Of a stretch of DNA of 64,000 nucleotides, positions 56,049-64,000 are shown piece after piece. This DNA comes from Tausonia pullulans (Eukaryota > Basidiomycota > Tremellomycetes > Cystofilobasidiales > Mrakiaceae): contig OX637621.1 of the NCBI GenBank assembly GCA_951802195.1, positions 1,302,001-1,366,000 on the forward strand, written 5' to 3'. The translations under genes were made by a program, and so were the position numbers. The notes below the pieces were generated by a model. The model was not told the origin of the DNA. It saw only the letters and a program-made list of their open reading frames with translations, and did no database searches. The first letter of the stretch is position 1. Every line of letters starts with the position of its first letter.

Positions 56049-58955
56049 TCATCCAGAGAGGAGCCATCGGTGACCACTCATTTCCTCGAGCGCGATCCGC
56101 CTCGTCTGGTCCACCTCGAGGCACCTCGAGAGGAGGTCCTGGAGCTCAGCTGACCATGTAGTGGCAGAATTGCGAGGCGGAACCCTGATGCCGGCGCAGA
56201 CGTGGGCAGAAGAGACGAAGGGAGGTTCGCCGGTTAGGAGGATGTGGAGGAGAATGCCGAGTGACCAGGCTTCGGCGCTTGAGGCGAGGTAAGTGCCCCC
56301 TGAGAGGATTTCGGGAGGGGCATAGACGAGAGTGCCGATGCTGGCGAGGATAAAGACCCATGTGAGCGCGTAATGGAGAAGAATCTGAGGCGTAAAGCAC
56401 ATCACGCACAACTCCTTGTAGAAAACGGGAGCTCCTGCCTGCTCCCAGACCGCGGAACCGAAGTCGACGAGCTTGACGCGATATTCACGCGATATTACAA
56501 TGTTCTCGTCCTTTAGGTCGCGATGGTAGATGCCGAGGGTAGCGAGGTAGTGCACCGTCTCGACTGAGAAGACGATCAGCGGCGGTGGCTCGTCAGCTCT
56601 TCCGTTCATCGGAATCCGGCGTTCATGTCCCACTCACCGATCTGGCCAAAAATCATCTTTGCTTGTGCCTCGGAAAAGTGCTTGTGAAGCTCGACGCACT
56701 CAAACAGATCGCACGAGCCGCGGCGCTCCATCTCGCCCAATCGGAGCGAGGGCCGCCGAGATTGAGCGTTACTGGTGAGAACTGAAGCGGCTGGGCTGGT
56801 CCAAGGGCTCGGAGGGAGGGCGAATGAAGGAGTGTTTGGAACAGGATGGGAGAATCCTGCTTGCTGGCTCGAGGAGTCTGATGAGTCTGAGGAGAAGGCC
56901 GAGGACGTCGGCGTGCCTGGATCGGAGGGTCCCCAGGAAATTCCGTGCAGCTCCATTACCTGAGAGACAACGGAAACCCCAAATCATGAGCATACTTCGC
57001 ATTTTACGTCAAAGAAGTAAGCACACACGGACCAAGTAGAAGAAACGTTCGTCCGCATAGACTCCTTCGCACTTCACGATACCCCAATGCCTCACCTTTC
57101 TGAGGATCTCACACTCGACAGGCACCGGAATACCAACCGAGAGTCCATCGCCGTCCTCGATTGGGCCGCCGCATTCGACCCACGAGCGGGGAGGCACCTT
57201 GTCTCGAAGAATGAACTTGACAGCAATTTCGCGCGAGTTGCGTAGATCCCAGGCGACACAGACTAAACCGTAGCCCCCAGCGCCGAGAGAGCTGATGAGC
57301 TCGTAGCGCGAGGTAAAGAGTGAGTTGAGAGAATGATCGTCGAGAAGCGAGGGAGAAAGCGGGCCAGCCATCGAAGCGCAGCACAAGGTGGAGGTGGACA
57401 TTATGACCGGCGCAGAGACTCTCACAGGCGGAGGAAGGGATGTGACAGAGGAGAGATAGGAAGATAAATCGTGCTGCTGCCGAGTGGCACTCTTGAGGGG
57501 ATTGAGCGGAAAGTGCGGCGACAGCGGCGGGGTGGCTGGCTTCTTCTCCCTTGGCGACGAGGAGCAGAAGGGGAGTCCGGCCCCCTCGGTCGAGTGGTTG
57601 ATGTTGAGAAGCCCGATATGAGGCGAAGGATGACAGATGGAGTGCTGTTGTAGATGACAGGGTCCATGGTGAAGCAAGCTCATCGGGGGCGACTCAGGCG
57701 ACAGGGGTTCGTACGACCGGCAAGCTGACGAGGGCGAAAGTCGGTGTGTCGCGGAGCTGCTTGATACAGAGAGAGAAAGATAAGCGGCGGAGGATGATTC
57801 AGAGGGGGCCACTGTCGTCGGCATGACGGGCGGGAAGTATGCGTCAGTCGTTGAGGGCCTGGCCGGCAGGGAGAACTTGCGCGCCGTAGCGATGACAAAG
57901 TCGGGCGCCGGCGGGTCCAGGCGTGGCCGAGGCGAGAGATGGAGCCTAGAGTTGACGACTCTGGGGTGATTTGGAGTGGCTGCCGGGCCGCCGATCTGCG
58001 TGACTTGCGAGCGAGCAATGGACCACAATGACCTCGCTCCGAGAGGGTTGTCGTTCGCCGCATCAAGCATCTCGACATCTCCCTCATCCTCGGCTCCACA
58101 CAGGATCTCGGGGTTTCCCTGACCAGCCCGCAAGGAGTCCACGGGGAGGTGAAGTGTGGCGAGTCCAGCCCATGATCCGGCCGTTGGAGTGAGGCGGCCA
58201 GTCGAGGGACCAGCGGGGGTTGACGGCGAGGGCAGCACGGTCGGAAGAGAGCCGCGGCGGATGAGTGAGGGAGGCACGGACGTCCTGTCGGATGGGGTGT
58301 GGAACAGGAAAGAGGGTCGAAGCTTCGCCGGGTTTAGGGAGAGCGAGGGCGAAGGGCTGCAATGGGCAGGGCTGTCGTCAGAGGACGAGCCGGACGAGAG
58401 GAGGATGTGAGATCCTCGGCAGGTCGCCTTGGGCAAAGCAGGACGGGGATGCGGATGGTTATGATACTGGTACTGTGGACCTTGGGGCCGCTGCTGATAG
58501 AAGGGCGACTGGGGAGAATGGTGGAAGTGGGAGTGATGGTGCTGGTAGTGCGGATAGGAGGGCGGAAGACCGCCGGCCACGCTAATGCTGGCCGACGGGC
58601 TCTCGCTCCAGAAAGGCTCACGTGATCCTCATGAGAAGGAAGACGACGAGCCTTCCGAGGAGGTCTCAGGGAGGAGATCTGATGAGGGCGTGGGCGAAGG
58701 AGACGACGGACGGCACCTGGCCGCGTCGTAGTTGGACGGCCGGACAACGGGGGAATGCTGGTCCCCGAACCGGTATTCATCGAGACTCGTTGAAGGGCCC
58801 TGCCTCTCTTGGTTCTTCTGCTTCAAATTCTCCAAAGGCTCCTCCTCTAATGAATTGGGATCGAAAAAGTTGAAGCTGAATACGCTGGAGAGAGCTGGGC
58901 CTCGCGTCTTCCAAGCATCCGCCGAGAATGGCTCGACGACGTCCGACGACGACAT
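56049..58955 (-). CDS. Serine/threonine protein kinase with long disordered N-terminus
   Basis: Protein kinase of unknown substrate. The start at 58955 gives MSSSDVVEPFSADAWKTRG. About 500 Ser/Pro/His-rich residues precede the kinase domain. Kinase motifs: glycine loop LGAGGYGLV, Lys in IAVKFILRDKV, Glu in ECEILRKV, catalytic HRDLKDEN, metal site DFGSA, then YAPPE in place of the common APE, and AEAWSLGILLHILLTGEPPF. Between strand beta-5 (LVVMELHG) and helix D (CDLFECVELHKHFSEA) sits a Ser-rich insert of about 75 residues. The CDLFECxE...F and RDLKDENI pattern recalls PAS-kinase/Psk-like and related fungal kinases; no PAS domain is visible. The join between the first and second coding exons (about 58564-58633) is uncertain because the continuous frame has a stop; a GTCGTC donor with CATTAG acceptor fits the phase. 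Confidence 0.83.
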
Positions 58956-59547
58956 GGCCGACCAAGCGGACGGAGAAAGATAACGGGATTGGGAGAAGGA
59001 GTGAGGGAAAGGACTGGGCTAAATGGGCATGGGATTAAGAACAGGCGGTAGGGCGGATCTGAGCGAACGTCGCGTATGCTGCAGTCGTCGTGGTTGGAGG
59101 AAAATGACAAGGAGGGAGCTTGAGTCCGAGGTCTTCCCTTAGTGTTCCCGCCCGGAAGAGAGAAACGATCCTAGAGTCAACAAATTGATGGGTGGCGGGT
59201 CGTTTAAGAGGCTCAACTGACCCCTCGTGATGATGCATGCGCACATCAGTTGGCCCCTTTCTCAGCCAAAGCCGGCTTGAGCTTAAAGTAGAGCTCGTCC
59301 TCTAAGAGTCGGGCCATCTAGGCTGATGCGGGAAGAGCGAAGAAGAGAAAGAAACTGCCTGAGAAGAAACGCGGATCCGGAGATGAGAGGTGCTGAGCGT
59401 TGAAGGGAGGCAAGCGACATTAGAGACTGGCTCCCAGCTTCCCCGCTCTCGACATGTGATTTGCCTGGATCCCCTGACGACCGCTTGTCGCCACTCTCCC
59501 ATTTCATCCTCTGATCCTGTGAAGCACAGGAATCAATCGATTTACCG
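58956..59547. other. Intergenic: kinase promoter and F-box gene 3' flank
   Basis: 592 nt between two minus-strand genes. No gene, RNA or repeat recognised. Confidence 0.4.
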
Positions 59548-60953
59548 TTATCCCATCAACTCGCTTGCGCCCGTCCAGTCCGTCCAAGGTCCCACCTGCC
59601 TCCGGAACCGGAGGGTCACCCTCTCCAGAGCCTCCGGCTCGACGCCATGGGCAAATTCGCGCCTCGCCTCGCGAGCCTGCCTGCCGCCCGTCTCGAGGAC
59701 GAGCGCGTACGGATGGGGGGAAGCTCTAGCGAAGGTCTCGAACGCATGTGACACTTTGAGGAACCGAACGACCTGCTCGGTCGGGGTGGAGCCGAGCTTG
59801 AAGACTAGTTGGATCGACTGATCGTCCGAGGGAGGGTTGTCGCCATTGCCTTTGCCAAGGTCGAGGAAGGAGGATGAAGAGGATGAAGAGGATGACGATG
59901 ATGATGATGGTGATGACAATGATGATGACGGGGAGAAGTAGAATGAAGAAGAGGAAGGGTAGAGAAAAGGGCGGCCGCGGTTGACGGCAATTTTCGCGTC
60001 AATCCGGGTGTGTTTGTCCTCGGGCAGGAATGGCGGTAGAGGGGCAGGGAGGACTGCGATGACCGAGAGGTCGATCTCGGAGAGCCGGGGCCAACTTTGG
60101 TCGAGGTGATTCCTGAAATGGGCGACCATGAAGTCGAGTAGCGGCCTAGTCGAAAGATGCCCGGACCTTGGTGTAGGTGTATGAGCTGATGAGGAGCAGT
60201 GGTGGAAGACGAAGCGGACCGGGTTGATCCGCGAGAGACAAGGCCAAAGGATACTGTCCAGCTGGACGGGGATCAATCCTTCCAAAACTGGATTTGTGAC
60301 GATGGAAAGGGTGTCAAGTGGGAGTGGCCGGGCCTTGGTGGCAATGGCGAAGGGGGAGTGAAGGGAGGACGATCGGAAAGCGAAGAGGTACTCCTCGGCG
60401 GAACAATCCACGTAGAGGTGGCGAATTCCAGCAAAGGCTTCGGTAATTCGATCGAAGAGCCGGCTGTCCTCTGGAATAGAAATCTGACAAGACGCAAAAG
60501 AGGAGTCAGGAGAAGGGCGACTCATTGGCGAAGCCCGCCATGCGAATGACGCACTGGTTCGAAGAAGAAGCATTGGCATCGCTCCCAGCCGACGAGGACG
60601 ACATGATCCTGATGAATGCGCACATCTGCAATTCAGCAGAGAGAGGGAGGACTCGCCTCTTGAAAGCGGCCACTAACGTAAACGAGGACAAGGGATAGGT
60701 CAAACGCGGCGAAGCTGACGAGCGACCAGGCCAGCAGGGTCGATAGATCACAGTAATCAAAAATGATTCGCAGAACATCCCATGGTAGCCTCTATAATTG
60801 GCTCATGAGAGCGTCAGCGCATACCTCAGGGGAAATGGTTCGGCAGCCGAGACGCACAGGGCTTCGTGTAGGAGGAGGAGTAAGCAAAACGACGGCGCCC
60901 GGGTCATCTGCGGCGGTCGCCGTGCAAGATGAAGTCAGGAAGGTTGGGCCCAT
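59548..60953 (-). CDS. F-box-like protein
   Basis: Likely substrate receptor of an SCF-type ubiquitin ligase or an F-box-like orphan. The start at 60953 gives MGPTFLTSSCTATAADDPGA. After a 66-nt intron (GTGCGT donor, CTGAC branch, TTATAG acceptor) comes the F-box: RLPWDVLRIIFDYCDLST, LLAWSLVSFAAFDLS. The next exon reads DHVVLVGWERCQCFFFEP and then, after an intron ending near 60488, ISIPEDSRLFDRITEAFAG and a 310-residue region without recognisable repeats. A poly-Ser tract of about 13 residues lies near 59875-59915. Basidiomycete yeasts carry many F-box-like genes of this layout with variable C-termini. The exon between the F-box and the large exon is my best phase-consistent choice, not certain. 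Confidence 0.7.
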
Positions 60954-61172
60954 AGTTCCGATGAGATGATGGGAAAGAGAGAAAGAGGACGACCCTAAGC
61001 CCCGCCGGCGAGGGTGGTGGTGGTCATTGTGGGAAAGACCGGGACAGGACAGACCACCTGACGCGTCGTCGTCAAGCCCGCCTTTCTCCGTCGCTGGCCC
61101 CACAACTCGGAGCGAAGACCGAGCCGCATTCTGTTCATCCCCCACCACCACCATCAGCAGCAGCCCAGCAGC
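60954..61172. promoter_or_regulatory. Bidirectional promoter, F-box gene / Nudix gene
   Basis: 219 nt between divergent starts. No specific site recognised. Confidence 0.35.
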
Positions 61173-63353
61173 ATGTCCGGGCTCGAGCCTACAGCCAATT
61201 CCATCCGCCGACGTCAGGTCGACCAGGTTCAAGAGGGTCAGTCTTGCCGCAAGGCACGCCCGCTGAGCCTCGCATCTGACCCGACCGAGATCTAGCTCTC
61301 GGACCAGCAGCCTCCTCCTCAGCCGTGGACAATCTCTTTCGGGCCCTTGTCCAAATACAGTCGACTCGTGAGTCCTTTGGAAGCGTGAAAAACCGAATCT
61401 CACACAGACTTCTACAGCTGCCCGCCAGATCCAGTCCCCACCGACCCAGCGCGGGAGGGCGTCCGTCGCTGTGTGTATCCGTCTCGTCCCCGCCGACGAC
61501 GATGCTTCCTGGGATAAGGAGGAGGTCCTCCCAACGGCGCTCGAGGAGTTCATCAGCCAGGATTGGGTCCGCCGGCCGGGCGTTAAGGCCGAGATCCTCT
61601 ACATCCGACGGGCGAAGCGCGTCGGTGACAGGTGCGCGCGTCTTCTCCCCAACGTGTTTCGCCGACGCGGATGACTGACTGGTACGTCGTCCACAGATGG
61701 AGCTCTCAGCTGGCGTTCCCAGGAGGTCGCAAGGTCGGTTCAGGGATGAACTAGGACCATGTCGTTTCCGGGAGGTTGACGGATGCCTTGTGCTGCTTCG
61801 CGTGCACCCCATCAGAACGTGGACGACGAGTCTGCTCAATACACGGCGCTTCGGGAGACGTGGGAGGAGGTTGGCATCGACCTAGCCGAGCGTGGGTGGC
61901 TCAGTGTTGGACAGCTTGGTATGTCCACCAGACTATTGCGTTCTACGTCGATCTTGGCTGGATTGCTGACGTCTGGACTGCATGGGCCATCCCGACGACA
62001 GACGACCGCGAGATCACTACGTCGCTCGGCAAGAGGCTTCTCATGATTCTGGTACGCACCAACTCTGAAGTCTCCCAGTAATAAAAACCTCGTGCCTGAC
62101 TTTCCTCCCATCGACCAGTCTTCCTTCGGTTCGCCTAGTCTCGGTCGGCGCGCGCCGATGAGAGGACACGACTGATGGCAACACGGCATCTCATCTTACA
62201 GTCTTCCTTCAGACTTCTCGAAAGAGCCCCGAGCCTGAACTCGACGCGTCTGAGGTCTCAACAGTCCACTGGATTCCCCTCGAGCTCCGTTCGTTTCGCC
62301 TTCTTTCTCCCTACACGCCACCTGCTGATCACAGTCTGGCCTTTCCCATAGTCTTCCCTCCACCCTCCTGGTCAACCATATCCGTCTCCCTCGCCCCACG
62401 CATGGCGCCCCGGAATCACCTTCTCCGGCAGTTCATCCACCTCTTCGTCGGCTCGATGCAGTTCCCCGCGATCTCCCTGCCGGACGATCCTGCCGCCAGC
62501 GCCGAGGGCTGGCTCGGTCCTAGCGTCGGTGTCCCACCTGAGGTAGAAGCTGGCGGGGATGCGAGCTGGTGGCCGAGGTTGCCATGGGAAAAGCCCTCCG
62601 AACCGGGCCTCAGGCTCTGGGGTATCTCGCTCAGCATTACGCTCGACCTTGTCAGCCTCATCTCCCATCCGCGGTCAACACCGCCCGAGACGACGATGAC
62701 GCTCGGTGCCGAGGGGATGGACGCTTCTCAGGCATCGCCCAACTCGAGCGGGACGGCGGCGGCCGTCTTCTCTGTCCCATCGTCGTTTGTCCTCGGGGAC
62801 GGCGGCCGGGCTCAGTCCTTCCCGGGAGGGTACCCCGCCGAGGCAGCTGCGAAGCGTGCAGCAAAGAGGAAGCGGGAAAGGGGGGCGGAAAAGAAGCCTG
62901 GCCGAGGGCTTAATGCCGGGACGACGTGAGCGGTATCCCTCGCAAGACGATCTTCAGTAGACACGGCTGATCGCCGACGTCCTTTCTTGCAGCTCCGTCC
63001 TCCCACGTTTCTCTCTGCCGGACGTCGATTTCTTTGTTTGGTGCTTCGGACGTACGTCTTCGCCCTGCAGCCCGAACTTCTATCGTTTGCGCCTCGCCCT
63101 GACGATTATTCCCACTCAAGGTCGTTACCGCTCCATCGTCCGTGCCTGGGACGAGTCCGTCGATCTCAAGAATGCTGGTGCCCAAGCCGACCGGCGCGTC
63201 AACTGGTCCGGCGCGGCCCTCTCGGCCTTCTACACAGCCGTTCGCAAGGCGCTTGTCGTCGCCGTCGTCCTCAGGATCCTTTGGACAACGGGATCGTTGG
63301 TCGCGCTCGTCTGGTGGCTGTGGAGAAGGACTACTGCTGCTAGGGGATTCTGA
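61173..63353 (+). CDS. Nudix hydrolase with C-terminal membrane segment
   Basis: Nudix pyrophosphohydrolase, probably of the CoA-diphosphatase-like branch. About ten exons. The start MSGLEPTANSIRRRQVDQV leads to AVDNLFRALVQIQSTHFYS, then GVRRCVCIRLVPADDDASW. The Nudix core is WSSQLAFPGGRK joined by splicing to DDESAQYTALRETWEEVGI, containing the RETWEEVG helix that binds metal. Later exons read DDREITTSLGKRLLMIL, then LDASEVSTVHWIPLELL and LRLWGISLSITLDLVSLI. After a low-complexity basic stretch, FSLPDVDFFVWCFGRRYRSI and WSGAALSAFYTAVRKAL lead to one hydrophobic segment, LVVAVVLRILWTTGSLVALVWWLW, with a short basic tail. The tail anchor would place the enzyme on an organelle membrane with the catalytic part in the cytosol. 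Substrate not visible. Confidence 0.85.
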
Positions 63354-63471
63354 TGGTTTGCCCTGCGCCGGGGCTACGGGCTTTCTAGGGATGTTCCGAC
63401 TGGATAGTTCTGTGAAAAGTCGATTAGATGACACAGTGGCGTTTCTTGACCCTTCGTCGTTCAATTCCACA

Positions 63472-64000
63472 TTAATCCGCCGCCAATCCAAGCTTCTCTA
63501 CCCCTGCTATAACCTCCCCCACCTCCGCCTGCGGCTGTTTCTGTTCCTGCACTTCCTTCTCCTTTTGATTATCCTCTCTGACAGCCCTCTCAATCTCCAC
63601 CTCCCACCTCTTCCTAATCCCCTCGAGACTCGTATCTCCTTCTTCCTCCCCATCATTCCCAATACCGGCCCCGCTGACGGCCATGTCTACATCGACGGGA
63701 TACGCCGGCCACTTGGGCGCATTCCCGCTCGCGATGGGGTTGGCGCGGTCTTCGATGACACGGAGCTCTGGAAGGGGGGAGGAGGCGATCGAGGAGATGA
63801 CCTCGAGCTCTGGTTCGGAAGGGAAGAATACAGGAGGGGCATGCTGGTGGACGAGTTCGGCGAGTTCGGGGTAGGTGAAGAGGAGGCCTGGGGCGAGGAG
63901 TGGGTGGAAGGGTGCGAGGTCGACGAGGTGGGCGGAGAGGAGAGAGGTGTGGTAGTACAGGTCGAAAACGTCTAGTGTACGACAAGAGGCGGTCAGTGTC
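63472..64000 (-). CDS. Unrecognised protein, C-terminal part (5' end outside window)
   Basis: Last exon 63472-63971, entered by a CACTAG acceptor; the rest lies beyond the right edge. It encodes about 166 residues. The first part is conserved-looking and hydrophobic/aromatic (DVFDLYYHTSLLSAHLVDL, PFHPLLAPGLLFTYPELAE, HQHAPPVFFPSEPELEVIS). The C-terminus is charged and helical (RKRWEVEIERAVREDNQKEK) and ends EKLGLAAD. I do not recognise the family. It is convergent with the Nudix gene at 118 nt. Confidence 0.6.
   Translation of the reverse strand, partial: TLTASCRTLDVFDLYYHTSLLSAHLVDLAPFHPLLAPGLLFTYPELAELVHQHAPPVFFPSEPELEVISSIASSPLPELRVIEDRANPIASGNAPKWPAYPVDVDMAVSGAGIGNDGEEEGDTSLEGIRKRWEVEIERAVREDNQKEKEVQEQKQPQAEVGEVIAGVEKLGLAAD

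Noticed and set aside
59865-59960. A GAA/GAT repeat read on the plus strand as an acidic protein.
   Set aside because: It is the complement of the poly-Ser codons in the F-box gene on the minus strand.
60792-60880. A 33-nt intron (GTATGC to TTATAG) at the start of the F-box gene.
   Set aside because: The branch-like CTGAC would lie only 7 nt from the donor. A GTGCGT donor 33 nt upstream gives a 66-nt intron with normal branch spacing and the same frame.
1-64000. A biosynthetic or defence gene cluster, CRISPR array or operon.
   Set aside because: Genes are on alternating strands with unrelated housekeeping roles; no spaced identical repeats and no cluster enzymes were found.

Overview
The window looks like a chromosome segment of a basidiomycetous yeast, most likely Pucciniomycotina (Rhodotorula/Rhodosporidium-like). 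It is GC-rich and codon use is strongly C/G-ending. Nearly every gene is cut by many short introns (about 45-100 nt, often GTGCGT or GTGAGT donors and CTGAC/CTAAC branch sites). Gene order is tight, with many divergent pairs, and a DASH-complex Dad4 gene marks it as fungal. The organism call is inference from gene content and intron style; no database was searched.

Left arm (1-30.4 kb): a partial MED16-like Mediator subunit (-), an M16 peptidase (MPP beta / complex III core 1, -), exosome subunit RRP46 (+), a mitochondrial two-RRM protein (-), Golgi nucleoside diphosphatase GDA1 (-), a large RIF1 gene (+), polarity factor BUD6 (-), RNase P/MRP subunit POP4 (+), an unrecognised protein with two OB-fold-like segments (+) and mitochondrial CDP-diacylglycerol synthase TAM41 (+).

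Middle (30.4-42.4 kb): a gene-poor island. It holds one small secreted-protein gene (-), a diverged direct repeat on either side of that gene, a tRNA-Val(AAC) gene (-), and directly upstream of that tRNA an intact two-ORF LINE (+). The LINE 3' UTR is present twice in tandem and is followed by an older fragment of a related element.

Right arm (42.4-64 kb): sterol C4-methyl oxidase ERG25 (-), Hsp110 chaperone SSE1 (+), SEA/GATOR2 subunit SEA4/MIOS (-), DASH subunit DAD4 (+), an unrecognised multi-exon gene (-), a serine/threonine kinase with a long disordered N-terminus (-), an F-box protein (-), a Nudix hydrolase with a C-terminal membrane segment (+), and a partial unrecognised gene (-).

The genes are mostly conserved housekeeping functions, and nothing suggests an operon or a metabolic cluster. 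The most notable features are exon architecture (10-12 nt microexons in several genes, an ATG-only first coding exon in SSE1), the LINE locus next to the tRNA, and the OB-fold-like protein. Exon joins given as coordinates were checked by reading phase. For five genes (M16 peptidase, RRM protein, BUD6, SSE1, OB-like protein) the summed exon lengths are an exact multiple of three.
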